64,000 nt of DNA, from NCBI GenBank assembly GCA_002007465.1, contig LNAC01000001.1, positions 4,825,206 through 4,889,205 on the forward strand. The letters run 5' to 3'. Numbering within the stretch: position 1 is the stretch's first letter; each line of letters starts with the position of its first letter. This document shows, piece by piece, positions 1-11,579 of this stretch. Made by a program: the position numbers and the translations under genes. This DNA comes from Ailurus styani (lineage: Eukaryota; Chordata; Mammalia; Carnivora; Ailuridae). The notes under the pieces are model-generated. The model was not told where the DNA came from and ran no database searches. It worked only from the letters and a program-made list of their open reading frames with translations.

Positions 1-45
1 GGTAGGAGGGAGGTGAAAAGTCACAAGATTAACACATTAGAACAC

Positions 46-228
46 AAGCTTTGGGGGCAGGCAAACCTGGGTCTGAATTTGGTCTTCTCTGACTGTTTAG
101 CTGTGCGACCTCATGTGAACCACTAAATCAGTATCAACTCTTCTTGCAAAACAAGGACCATATGACCGGCCTTCTTCAACTGAGAAGATTAAATAAAATG
201 ATGTAAGTACAACGTGTAGCTCAGACTA
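46..228 (+). repeat. MIR SINE remnant
   Basis: The stretch follows MIR core order: 'caaacctgggtctgaattt', then 'tagctgtgcgacct', then a degraded 'ctcatctgtaaaatgg' segment, then 'gaagattaaataaaatgatgtaagtac'. It is old, diverged and lies antisense to DOCK1. Confidence 0.7.
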
Positions 229-245
229 ACAGCTCGATGAAGATT

Positions 246-1604
246 AAAGACGGTAATTTTCATCATCCTTGATAATAATTCCTGCGAAATATACCTGGAA
301 TTCTAAGAAACAATCTGGGCCTTTCCAAGCTGTCTCAAACCATCCTGAAAGCTATTTTATTGTGGATAAAGTACATGCGTACAGACGTATGCCCCTCTGC
401 AGGAGACACGACATGGGAAAATTATTAATTAAATATGACACAGGAACAACAGATTGATCAATTAATCAAATACTTCCTGGGAACCCAGATGTTCCCTACA
501 GCAGGCGGCGGGTCCCGTGCTGGAGTTTCGAATGGCTCATTCCTCAAGAGTCCATCTAGGAACTCATTTCTTAGTTAGGTACTTATTTCTGCCCCCATCA
601 TCTTAGAAGCAGCAAATACTCTGTCTTACGGAAGGAAACTTCCTATTTTGGTAAATAATGCCAAAAGCATCTCATGAGTTTGCTAAGATGGGGGATTCCC
701 TTTTGACAAGAAAGAGCACATTTTTGGGAGGAAAACACAATAAATTTACGTCCTCTCCTCTTTCCGCGTCCCCCCGTCCAGCCCCTCCCCTGCCATCTCA
801 CAGCCTGGGTGGTGCTTTTCCATGCGACCTCAGTCACCCCGTCATCAGGCACCTCATGCTCCCATCAATGACCACGTGATCAGCCGATGTTTGCCTGCAT
901 GCTGAGGTTCAATACTCAGGGCCAGGGAAGAACATAAACCTTTAAGGTTAAATCAACCTTCCTTTATAACTTTCCGAATTCAGTTTGCTGGAACTCCCTC
1001 ACCCGCGCGTAATTCTCCCCAGGATGGGATGAGGGCTCTTCAGGAGGAAAATGAGAACAAAACCCTCTGGTCCACTGACTTCTGGTTCTGCTTCCTTTAT
1101 TACTTTGCTCTCAGCTCTTCATAAAACTTGGTCTCGCTTTCCGAGGATCCAACTGGCCACCTCAGCGCTCAGTGAACAGCTGGTTAGTGAGAGCGAACAC
1201 CACCGGCTGCGTCGCGCCAGGACGTAAACCAATGCTAGTTGAAGTGTGTTGTGTCTGTGTGGGAAGGTCCAAAAAGGCCTAACGTGGGCCTCTGTTTTAA
1301 AGTCCACGGACTGGAGAGACATCCGTAAGTAAAAGTGCTTTACAGCCAACACACCAAGGAGGGTCTAACTTCTTTAACAGAGTTGCTGGGTTTTTTTTGA
1401 ATCCATACAACCACCACACCGCAGGCTCCACTCGGGAGTTGCCCTAGGGATGGGACCACATCCGTCTGCGGCTAAGACCAAAGCACACACATTATGTCCA
1501 CACACTATGTCCTCCACTTGGTCTCTACCCGTGAAACCTGTCGGCATAACCGCCTGGTTTATGTCATATAAAATGATACAGCAGGACTACGAAAGGAAAG
1601 TTGA
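246..1604. other. Intronic stretch, no recognised element
   Basis: No gene, RNA or familiar repeat is recognised here. Short open frames on both strands overlap each other and show no domain or codon signal. A short T run sits near 1390. Confidence 0.5.
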
Positions 1605-1835
1605 CTTTTCTGTGAAGACGAAGTGGAAGCTGTGAAAAGAGCAAAAAGATGAGTCGTTATAAAAGCTGCTGTGGGATCAGGTGGGCATGAGATACCCGGG
1701 AGGTCCGAGCAAACCGGAGACAGTCTNCTTTTCTGTGAAGACGAAGTGGAAGCTGTGAAAAGAGCAAAAAGATGAGTCGTTATAAAAGCCGCTGTGGGAT
1801 CAGGTGGGCATGAGACACCCGGGAGGTCCGAGCAA
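1605..1835. repeat. Direct duplication, 108-bp copies offset by 123 bp, with an N at the junction
   Basis: Bases 1605-1712 and 1728-1835 match at all but two of 108 positions (t/c differences near 1677 and 1693). Homology stops abruptly after 'gagcaa'. The left copy then runs 14 bases (1713-1726) that do not match the right copy, followed by the only N in the window at 1727. The second copy starts on the very next base. Two overlapping contig ends that were never merged would look like this; a true tandem duplication with one uncalled base is the alternative. Confidence 0.9.
1727..1727. other. Single ambiguous base (N), likely assembly join
   Basis: This is the only non-ACGT character in the window. 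It lies exactly between the two copies of the 108-bp repeat and just before a GC-rich, CpG-dense block, a type of sequence that often breaks assemblies. Confidence 0.85.
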
Positions 1836-3130
1836 TCCGCGCTGCTCTACAAGCTGGCGTCCGCTCTTCAGTCTGAAGGGAGGGGAACCTGTCCCCTGAG
1901 GTGCTCTCTGCTGGAAAGACGGTTCGCGAGGCTTGTGAGGAGACCCGCCTTCCTGGCCCCGGAGGAAAGCCCGGCGAAGAGCACGGCCTGGGACGGGAAC
2001 GCAGACTGACCACTGCGAAGTGAAGTGCGGGGGGTTCCGTGCGTATTATGATTTCAGGGATGCCCGGCCTGAGCACATTTTCCATGAACAACCAATTATG
2101 TGGTGACTGAAGTGGATGAGATGCTTCTGCAGGTCTGCAGCTACAACCACTGTTGGAGTTAAGAGGCCGTCAGATCGTGGGGGCTCAGAGCCACGTCTGC
2201 GGTGCCATCCTGTCTGCCAGGGAAACGGACTGCGATCCGGAGGCGCTCGCTCCCAACCCGCAACACCACGGCAGCGGCGGAAGGGACGGAACGTCCCTCG
2301 TCACGGCTGCCCACTGGGCCAAGAGAGGAGATGGCTCTGCAGGAACGTGCTCGGTCAAATACATCCAGGCCGCCAGCCTTCCGAGCTCGCCGCGCACGGG
2401 CACCAGGGACGTCGGGCTCCGTCGTGGACGAATCCGGGAGGTGAACTCAGCACCAGGAAATGGCCCAGAACACACTTACCACGTGGTTTCTAAAGTCCCT
2501 TCATGCCTTCTGCCGCGGAGAGGCAGGGACAGCAGGGGCCTCCCAGAGACCAGAGTCACTGGGGTCACAGAGGAAGAATTTGATTCTCCACATGTTGGCG
2601 GCGCCCGAGGCTTCCTGGGCCTGAGACGGAAGCTCAGCGCGGAGCTGTCTATTCTGTAGCTGCAAACAGACGAAGGACCCAAGTACACCTCGGCGGGGAC
2701 CTGCGGTGTCCATCAGGCCAGAGCATGTCCTGCTTTTGTCGTCCCTACGGAGCGGAGGTGAGGAAGACACGAGGCCTGGGACCCGAGCAGAGGAAGGAGG
2801 CAGCAGCAGAGGAAAGCGGTCACGGCAGGCACCTGACCGCGCATCACAGGACTCACCGCCGGGGAAACGGAACGCAGCGGCACGCAGTTTCAAGCTCCCC
2901 CATTGCCGAAGACTAAAGTCCCCAGCAGAGTACGACAGAGGAGACACGGGCAGTCTCAGACGGTCCGCACTCCAGACGCCCGGAGCCCCTGAGGATGGGA
3001 CGGCTGCAGAACGGCGGCGACCCGACGCCGCGCGTCACCTGCCCCGTGGGCTCCGGTGCCAGCGGCGCAGCCAGCATCCCACGCCAGCTGCTCCGTGGCC
3101 ACGCAGCCACAGTGCCGGTGTGAGGGAAGA
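1830..3130. promoter_or_regulatory. Intronic CpG island
   Basis: A hand count gives about 82 CpG in the 960 bases 2161-3120, at roughly 60% G+C. That is close to the number expected by chance for this composition, whereas most neighbouring intronic sequence is CpG-depleted. The densest part is 3000-3120. The GC bias also produces several overlapping open frames on both strands (up to 168 codons), none with a recognisable domain. No DOCK1 exon or TATA box is apparent. It could be an alternative or antisense promoter, an orphan island, or a GC-rich recombination relic. Confidence 0.6.
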
Positions 3131-4485
3131 AGTGGAAGGAGGGCTATTTCGGGAGACTGGACGGTCTGGATGGCTAATAGCGTTCGCTGAAGCTTAAAAG
3201 ACAAGATCCATCTAGAAATGCTCACAGAAGAATGATTTCGTATGAGCTATTTAAAGCAGTGTATCCTTTTAGACTTGTCTGCTTAGGAGGCCTCTCCCAG
3301 GCTTACATAAGGGGCGGCATGAGCTCCGGGGACCGCACTCACGCTCAGTACCGAGGAGCGCGCTCCAGCAGGACCGGGGTGCGGATGGAAGACTCACGTG
3401 TCACCCCACAGACACAGGTGCATTTTAACCTCCGTTCCCTAAACCCCTTCTCGCTTCATACTTTAGGGAGAAAATAGGAAGAAACGACACAGAGTGTTTC
3501 TCATCATCCACCCCCACATCTACCCCGTGCTGACGTCTGCACCCACAGTGCTGTGTCTCCTGTCCCAGTGGATCGGCTGTCCTGGTTTCCATCAACAGCT
3601 AGCCCTTCCCCTTCCAGACCTTTCTCTCCGGACCTCGAGGCTCCCACTGGCCTCCTCGATGACGCCTGACTGTGTCTCTCCCAACATGCTCCAAATCAAC
3701 AGCAACGAAAGAAATACATCTCCCTCCAGGCACCATCTCTCCGACCCTGGGCGCCACAAAATCCTGGAAGACGGGCCCACGTCTTCACATTGCACTCTCT
3801 GTGTGACCCTCGCAGGCGGCTGGGTTCCTGGCCAGGCCAAGGGCGCTGCTCTGGTCCACACTGCCAGGGACCCGGGTGGCAGAAAGCACGGGCGGCTTCC
3901 CTGTAACACCATCTTCTCGTCCCTGACGTTTCTCCTGACACCAGCAACTGCTTCGCTGACTTATCTGCAGCTGGTTTAAGCCCATAAAAATGAAGGTGAC
4001 CTGGGACTTCACCTGGTCCTCTTCTCTTCTCCAACCTCTGTCACTTGCCAGGTGGCCTCAAAGTCATCATCTAAATGCCAGTGACACCCCGCACTGGACC
4101 TTGTAACATTACTTTTCTTCTCAAACTTGGGCTGACATTTCCACTTGCTCCCTAACTTCTCCCTCCCGCTACCTCCCAGGCACCTCATAATTCACAGGGC
4201 CGTGCATTTTCCGTGGGGACCAACGTCTGCCCCAAGGGGGTGAAAATGGGTTCTCGGGGAAAGTGAGGAACATTTTAGGCATTATATTGGCCTGCAGCCC
4301 TCCAAAGCACACCATCCCCTACTAAAGCTTATTTCTTAGCATTTAATGTCCCTTAATTAAATGTAAATCTAATCTAATCCGTCTCCTTAGGAGAGTAATA
4401 ATGAAAAACAGGCTGAGAAACACAGAGTTGCCCGGGACAGAGCGCTCTCTGTGCCAAGGCTCTCACCGAAAGCTCCAGCAGTCCG
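3131..4485. other. Intronic stretch, no recognised element
   Basis: This is C/T-rich unique sequence with a 161-codon chance open frame (3494-3979, plus) that carries no recognisable domain. Nothing else is seen here. Confidence 0.45.
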
Positions 4486-4489
4486 TGGC

Positions 4490-5278
4490 TCCGGCCAGAA
4501 ACCTGGGACTTCTCCCCGATTCTTCCATTTCCTTCCCTCCCTGCATACAGCCTGTAACAGTCACTTGACCGGCCTCCGAAACATGCCCCAAATCTTCCAT
4601 TTCTTTCTCTCCCTAAAGACCACCTGAGCCCTGGCCACAGCCTCTCCTGCCTAGATGATTCCACGGGCTCCTAACTGGCTCTCCAGTTCACAGATTCTAC
4701 CTGTGCTCTGTGCTCTCAACTGCACCCCCAACAGTAATGTGAAAACACAGGTCAGTGATGCCACTTCTCTGTTTTAAAGCGTCCATTGCTGGGGCGCCTG
4801 GGTGGTGCGGTCAGTTAAACGTCTGACTCTTGATTTCAGCTCAGGCCGTGGTCTCAGGGTCCTGGGATGGAGTCCCATGTCGGGCTCCATACTCGGCAGG
4901 GAGTCTGCTGGAGATTCGCTCTCCCCCTCCCCCAAACCCCACACCCGCCTCTCCCGCAAATAAATAAAAATCTTTAAAAAAATAAAAATAGAGTGTCCAT
5001 CAACTTCCCACCTCAAAATAAACCCCTGCTATGACAGGAAACTGGGCTTCCTTCTGCTCCTTCCACCTGAGAGATTTGTGGCACCTGCTGTCCCTGGAAC
5101 ATTCTGCCATCTACGTATCTCTGAGACTGCAGCTCAGCGGCCATTCCAGCCCTTCACCGAGGGCCAGACCTCAGGCACCCCCCTCCCCATCTATCAGCTG
5201 TGGACTCCAATCCCCGAGTGATCCTCCCCCCCCACCTGATACTTGCCAACTGGCTCCTTTGCTTTTTTCTTTAATTTG
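4490..5278 (+). repeat. L2-like LINE remnant split by a SINE
   Basis: The segments on either side of the SINE at 4791-4990 read as one old element: 'cagtaatgtgaaaacacaggtcagtgatg' before it, then 'cctgctgtccctggaacattctgcc' and 'cctcaggcacccccctcccc' after it. The layout resembles the 3' region of L2. The family call is from memory and the left boundary is vague. Confidence 0.5.
4791..4990 (+). mobile_element. SINEC (carnivore tRNA-Lys SINE)
   Basis: It starts 'ggggcgcctgggtggtgcgg', contains 'gggtcctgggatggagtcc', and ends with 'aaataaataaaaatcttta' and an A-rich tail. It is inserted in the L2-like remnant. 'gcgtccat' on the left and 'gtgtccat' on the right are an imperfect target-site duplication. 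The orientation is antisense to DOCK1. Confidence 0.93.
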
Positions 5279-5410
5279 AAATAAAACATAAATCTTAGAA
5301 TAGTTATAGTTTTATAGAAAAACTGCACAAAGTTCCAGGATATGCTCCTCACTCAGTTTCCCTGGTTGCTGTGGGGTGTTTGTCCCCATCAAGAAACCAG
5401 CATCGCCTCG

Positions 5411-5636
5411 TTTTTTGGGTTTTTTTTTTAAGATTCATTTATTTATTTGATAGAGTGAGTGCAAACATGCAAGGAGGGGAGGGGCAGAGGGAGAGACAGA
5501 GACGAAAGAGAATCTCAAGCAGACTCTCTGCTGAGCACAGAGCCTAACTCAGGGCTCAATCTCACAACCCCGAGATCATGACCTGAGCTGAAATCAAGGG
5601 GCGGATGCTTAACTGACTGAACCACGCAGGCTCCCC
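5411..5636 (-). mobile_element. SINEC, reverse orientation
   Basis: It begins with a T-rich tail, then 'aagattcatttatttatttg', then the 'gagatcatgacctgagctga' segment, and ends 'accacgcaggctcccc', the complement of the SINE head. The orientation is sense to DOCK1. It faces the SINE at 4791 across about 420 bp, so the pair forms an inverted repeat in the transcript. Confidence 0.93.
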
Positions 5637-5639
5637 TGC

Positions 5640-8600
5640 CTCACTGCTATTAACTAAAACCTCACGACTTACTCAGATTTCACAGGTTTCCTCCTAATGT
5701 CCTTCTCCTGTTGCAGGATCTCACCTAGGACACCACGTCATTTGTAATCTTCATGTCTCCTCAGGACCCTTTGGCTGTGACAGCTTCTTAGACTTTTCTC
5801 CATCTTTGATGACCTTGATAGTCTTGAGAAGCCAGTTAGGTACTTTGCAGAAGGTCCCTCAATCTGGGTTTGTCATAAGTTTTTCTCATAGTTAGACTCA
5901 GGCTTATTAATTTGCTTGTCAGTTTCTTTCTGGTCCGTCCTTCGCAAATACCCTGAACTCTTGAAATGCCTGGAGCTCCTAGAGGCTGGGTCTGCTCTGC
6001 CCTGTTCGTCTATGTCCCCAGAGCCAGAACCATACCTTTCCCCCAATAAACTATCAATCGATGCACAGTGACCCACAAAGAAGAATATATGCACATATCA
6101 CAATCTATGCGGTGTGAAAGCAAAGTGAAATTGTCTCACGTTACATAGTATCACACAAAATCATACATCCATCTGGGCCTGAGGACGTCACAGTGGGTTA
6201 AAGATGTTCGAATGTAGTTAAGACAAAAGCTCCATCTTTTGTTTATTTGCAACGTCTTTCTGTCTCCTCTTCTCTTGCAGCGAGGATCAGTGTGCTTTTA
6301 GAAAAGTCTTTCTTCTTACAGATATCAAATTCTTTGCTATGTCCCTTAAGATACAGTGTGTCTGCTGCAGGCCAGTTTTCAGCTTTATAGCATCTTCTGA
6401 AATGCTCATTGCAAAACATTATTTTCTCCACTTCAGGAATAAGGAAGCTGAAACTCCAGAATTAATGGGAGTCACTTGAGACTCGATGGGTCTTCTATGC
6501 GAGCCTAGACCACAAGCCTGGGGCTGATCCCTCCATCTATTTTGAGTCCACCCACTGCTCCTTGGTTTTCCCCCTCCAGCAGCTGTGCGGCTGAGGAGTT
6601 ACAATGTTCACTTAAACATGATACGTATCAAATATCGCAGATGGAGGAAAGGTGCACAAAAGCCAAAGGAAAAACACCAGGTGAGAGTCCAGGGAAGGTA
6701 TGAAAGCAATGAAGTCTGGAATGGAGAGATCTCAGCAACTGGAAGAGCATGAGCAACGTGAAGACAACAGGGAAGAGATGGAGTAAGGCTAGTAAGCCGT
6801 GGCTGGACAGACAGAACGCAGGGAGGAGGGACAGACAGAATGCAGGGAGGAGACACAGCCGTCCAATGGTCAATGTTCACGGAATGAAAACAAAGGTCAC
6901 CCCAAGCCATGTATGGAAAGTGTAATTTCTACAAATAGATTGCCAATTTAAGGGCTGGGAACTGGCAAACTGGGAAGTTTCATGCTATTTCCACCCCTTA
7001 TTTGTTCTGTTTGTGGAGGATTTCCAGAGACACCTTTAGAGCCCCCTTTATCCCTGTCTGTTTGATGACAAGTATGTGTGCAGCCGTGCGTAGGGGGAGG
7101 ACCTGTCCTTGAATAGCTCATTGGGAAGCAGAAATTGCTTTCCCAGAAGATGAACTGAGAAATCCAAAGGGAATTACTTGAAAGAAACAAAGACCCAAGA
7201 AAAGTGAAAATCAGCAAAGAGGCAGACCAGGATCTGTTTGTGTAAGAGAGATGTTGTCCCCTACTCAACACCCTCCTGATAGGACTTAAAGATGCTGTTC
7301 TCTTGCTACCTACGGGGCTCAACGCACCAACCACGAGCTTCCCACAGCACCCTTACACCATCAAAGGTTAAATAACTACATTGCCAAATATTCTCTTTTT
7401 AGGAGCAGCAGAATTATTAAAACAATTAACAGAGAGAAAAGGAAGCACATCTCTGAAACGGCCAGGCTATGGGACAGTGTGACACCTTGCTCTTCTGTCT
7501 TCCCTTCATCACAGCGATGCCGCATGACCAGGGCGCAAAGTTCTGTCCTTGCCTCCCAAACCTCCTGGCCTCGGATACGCCTTCGCTCTGGGAGTCTGTG
7601 ATCCTGACTTGCCCCCCACAGAACAAATCAGAAACCCCACCAAATAAAAAGTGTTCCCCTTACGTCTAAACTCAAGACTTTTGACTAGTCTGAAGGCAAC
7701 CACCGCAAAATCCGCCTCGGACTCCATCACTGGGGGTCCTGGCCGGAGGTCCTACACAGGCTGGTCTCACAAGGAGCGACGGGAGGCCGTTCCGAAGGAA
7801 CCAGGTCTTTCTTCCTCTTGGTCACACCCAGAACCCTGAAATGCTCCAGCCCTGGCAGCCTCACTGGCCCAACCCTGGGCACACTTGCCGCCGCTCGCTC
7901 AAAGGGCATGTTATGCGTGGACCTCAGCGTGCGGATGTGGGGACCACAGCTCCCCCACCACAGGAGCATTGCCATGGCCACCAGGGACACGATACACACC
8001 CTCCAGAAAAGGGTTTTTCTCTGACTCCCAGCAGCTCTGTAAATGCAAGGGGAGCAGGTGGGAGCGGCAGTCTCTCGTCAAAGCTGCACGGGCTGAGCAG
8101 GGACACAGGTGCCGCCCCCTGAGGACCCCACAGCCTGCAGCACAGGAAGCCAGCTCTCCCGTGGGGACCCCCGCCAGCAGGGGTCTGGCTTGCTTGGAAC
8201 AGCACTGTCTGGGGAGGCAGAGAACGCAGGTTCAAGGCCACTAACACTGCAGGCAAGAGGAACTTGGGGCAATCGGAGAACACAGGCTTCATTCACCCCG
8301 GGAAATGCACCACAACGATTGCAGAGAACTGTCTCCTGGAATCTCAGAGAGGGCGCACAGCCACGGCTGCACCCTGTCCCCCTGCGCCCACCGCCAGGAC
8401 CAGACTCAAGGCCAAAGGGAAGGCCGATACCCTCTCAGGTCAGGGCACTGGCTGTGCACAGCAGTTAAAATACAAAGTGGTTACCGTCCCCCCCGGCACG
8501 GTGCAGTCGGGCTCTGCCAGGGCAGGAACACACTGAATCACACAAGTTTACCACTCGTGGTTCCCACCTTGGGCTGATCTCCATCCCCTAACTGGGATCA

Positions 8601-9200
8601 CGGGCTCTGCAGAGCCGGAGGGAGACAGCTTGGCGTGCGGCCCCTCCCACAAGGGCAGCTCAACCGACAATGGAAAAGAGGGCCCAGAGCCTCAGGGGCC
8701 ACCTGCTCTCCAGGCTCCCAAAGCTGGACCCCTGCTTCCGCCCTCAGCGAGGGAATGATACAGCAGTGATAATCCTGGGCACGGGGAGGTCACTCCCTCC
8801 AGCACGTGGGGAGGGTCCTCTTGCTGGGCACTGGCCATCCACCAGCATGAATCTGAATCTTTCCAACTGTTCTTCACCCAAAGGTGTCCCGGGGAACTCA
8901 AACCACCTTCCCAGGGCCATCCACCTCACAGGGAGTGCCGAAAACGTGTGACCCACGGTAAAGTGGGCACGCCTCCCCATCCACAAAGTGAGCTCCTTCT
9001 CTGACCCACGCTCAGCAGCCTTAGGAAGATCATCACAGGGGGAACATTCACTTTTCGTTCGGTCCTGACTCTGACTAGGTGACCACAACAAAGAACACAC
9101 GAAGGTCTGTACCACTTCTTCAAATCTGCCACGGAGGACACCTATCATGTAAAAGAAAACCAAACAACTTGTGCTCGGCCTCCAAGGATGGCATTAGGAA
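5640..9200. other. Intronic stretch with minor repeats only
   Basis: This is mostly unique. A weak reverse-strand MIR-like segment lies near 6415-6560 ('caggaataaggaagctgaaactcc'). From 7.68 to 8.96 kb the sequence is GC-richer and holds many overlapping chance open frames, but CpG density is below that of the 1.8-3.1 kb island. No gene is recognised. Confidence 0.4.
6804..6851. repeat. Two-copy minisatellite (period about 24 bp)
   Basis: The unit 'gggacagacagaacgcagg' plus 'gagga' occurs twice head to tail, with one c/t difference ('gaacgcag' and 'gaatgcag'). Confidence 0.75.
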
Positions 9201-9224
9201 ATTTCCTTAGCAATCGGTGTCCAG

Positions 9225-9345
9225 GATTTGGATCATGTCATGATCTCGGGATCCTGGGATCCAGCCCTGAGTCCCAGCTCCCTGCTCAGTGGGGAGTCTG
9301 CTTGTCCGTCTCCCTCTGGCCCTGCCCCCCTCCCCCGCTTGTGTG

Positions 9346-9402
<57 letters not shown>

Positions 9403-9428
9403 AAATAAAATGTTAAAATTTAAAAAAA
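9225..9428 (+). mobile_element. SINEC, 5'-truncated, with expanded (TC)n
   Basis: The tRNA head is missing. The element starts in the 'tcatgatctcgggatcctgggat' body and runs through a 49-bp (TC)n at 9350-9398 to 'aaataaataaaatg' and an A-rich tail. A second SINE follows directly. Confidence 0.88.
9350..9398 (+). repeat. (TC)n microsatellite inside a SINE
   Basis: This is an uninterrupted TC repeat of about 24 units at the point where SINEC normally has a short 'ctctctctct' tract. It is likely polymorphic in length. Confidence 0.95.
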
Positions 9429-9429
9429 G

Positions 9430-9629
9430 ATGGGCGCTTGGGTTGTTCAGATGGTCAAGCATCTGCCTTCGGCTCAGGTCATGATCCCAGGGTCCTGGAA
9501 TACAGCCCCGCATCAGGCTCCCTGCTCAGTGGGGCGCCTGCTTCTCCCTCTGTCTCTGCTCCTCACCCTTGTGTGTTCTCAATCTCTCTCCCAAAAATAA
9601 ACAAATAAAATCTTAAAAAAAAAAAAAAA
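9430..9629 (+). mobile_element. SINEC, second of a head-to-tail pair
   Basis: It starts 'atgggcgcttgggttgttcag' directly on the A-rich tail of the preceding SINE and ends in poly(A) at 9614-9629. 'aatcagtgtc' after the tail resembles 'aatcggtgtc' near 9211, left of the first SINE. A matched duplication flanking the pair suggests that one SINE inserted into the tail of the other. Confidence 0.92.
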
Positions 9630-9639
9630 GAAATCAGTG

Positions 9640-11575
9640 TCGGATAAAGTCTGAACCTTTCTGATCAGACTCCCACAAATGATGGAATTCCAACTGTCCC
9701 TCATTGGGCTGGGCTTGGCGAGTCCTGGGAGCAAAATGGGGTGCTTCACAGCATGCTGGGTTCCCATAGGGCGCCCTCTGGTCCATTCTTCCAGGGATGG
9801 TTAATTTCAGGTGTCATGTTGTATGTACGGTTTCTTTAAACCGGAAAACCACCCCAAATTCATCCTGTAGGCAGAATATAAATAACAAGTGGGGACTTCC
9901 CTTCTCTTGCATTTTTCTCAGGATTAGAAACTCACTTCATAAGGCGCCGCACTCTGGAGACCTTGGGGTCCAAGAGAGAAGAGCCAACAGTCTGGACAAA
10001 CACCGCAGAGAAGCCGGGCCCCCATAAGTGACGTGCAGACTGTGTTTACCTCCAGGGCTGTCATAAAACGGAAGCACTCCATTCTCTTTAAATCAAGCTT
10101 AATTCTTAGGTTTAATATCAAAAATAAAGAAATCTGTCCAATATTCGGCTTGACTGCTATTTTCCATTTCCTAATCATCTGCAGGTTAATGGCTCATTAA
10201 AAATACCGTCCCTACAATAAGCTGCAGCATCGGATGGGAACTGAGATGACCACTTACTTGAGTCGAGCAGTAACGTTCCATCTGAAGAGTCAGATCAGAT
10301 GTCTGACCCCTTCGTCCCTTGAAGCTGCGGGGAGCAGCAAGGGGGCCACTCCCACATGGCAGGGACCAGATTTGGGGGTGGGGGGCTGCCACCTGTCAAA
10401 TGCCTCCACTTTCCATACCACTGCAGGTACAGGAAGTGCCCCGAAGCAAACCCAAACTGGGGACTATTTATAGTTCAGCCTCGGTCAAAGACCACAGCCC
10501 AACAAAACACTCAGCCACCTTTCCAAAACACATCCCATCCCAGTCCATTACAGGAGAGGAACTCACTCTGACCATTTAGGGTTTTCTAGTTCTATCAGGA
10601 AACCTCAGTGATTTTCCCCTAAACGCAATGCATCAGGAGAGAAGACAGGCTGTCAAGAATAATCACAGAAGAGGAGAGAGAGGGGGGCTTCCTCTAACCG
10701 ACTCCCCGACCTCTGCATCCCAAGCAGCCCCGTGTTCCTGCTGCAAGGGCAACACATCAGACAGAATGGGGGGAAGACCATTCCTGTTACGAAAAATAGA
10801 TTGCACGCTAAGAAAAGTGTCAAGTGCTAAAAAGCTGCCCAGACCACCAGACAGCTAACGTGCTCCCTCCCCTGCTGGGCATGGTTAATATTTACATTCT
10901 CAAATAGTCACCCTTAGCACTGCCTGGCCCTTCCCCGGGTCCTCTGTATCCGTGACATGGAGCTGCGGGGCGCTGGGTCTGGAGCACGGAGAAAGAATGC
11001 GACAACATAGGAAGAGGCTTTCAATCCAGGGCTTTTGTTTTTGAACCATTAGAATCCAGTGAACTGGAAAGACCAAGCTGTCAGCGTTCATTTTCTTCCT
11101 AAATCAACCAAACTGTAGAATAACACGAAATATTTCACTTTACAATATAATTTGTATCTTCAATTTACTTGCAGCTCTGGGAATTTGACAGGTGCAGTAT
11201 TAAGTAAAAACCCTCCTGCGAAGTCTCAGTGGAAAGGGTAACCGTTAACAGCGGACAGTAACCTCCCTGCGGATTCCAGATGCCGGCACATCGGGACGAA
11301 CGTGTGTCACCCTCCCGCGACTGTGGTCAGTGTCGGACGACTTTCAATTACGGAAATTCATTAAGAGATCTCCAAGATAGTGAGAAGCATTCTTTTGTTC
11401 ACTGGATACCTCTACCCGGAATTATTTCTTCGTGGACTCAAATAAAAAGTGGGTAACTAGATTTTATTCCTGGGAAAGCACTGCTACAAAAATATATTAA
11501 AAAAAAAAAAAGAAACAAAAATACATTCTCGGTTGACTTCGTAATTAAAAAACAAAACACATTTCCCATTAACAT
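9640..11575. other. Intronic stretch, no recognised element
   Basis: Unique intronic sequence. A short poly(A) run lies at about 11,499-11,511. No gene or repeat is recognised. Confidence 0.45.
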
Positions 11576-11579
11576 TCTT

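Noticed and set aside
1780..3225. Overlapping open frames of 70-168 codons on both strands as possible genes
   Set aside because: They overlap in all frames, have no recognisable domain and follow from the GC-rich, stop-poor composition of the CpG island.
6804..6851. CRISPR-like or regulatory repeat array
   Set aside because: There are only two head-to-tail copies without spacers, in a vertebrate intron; this is a simple minisatellite.
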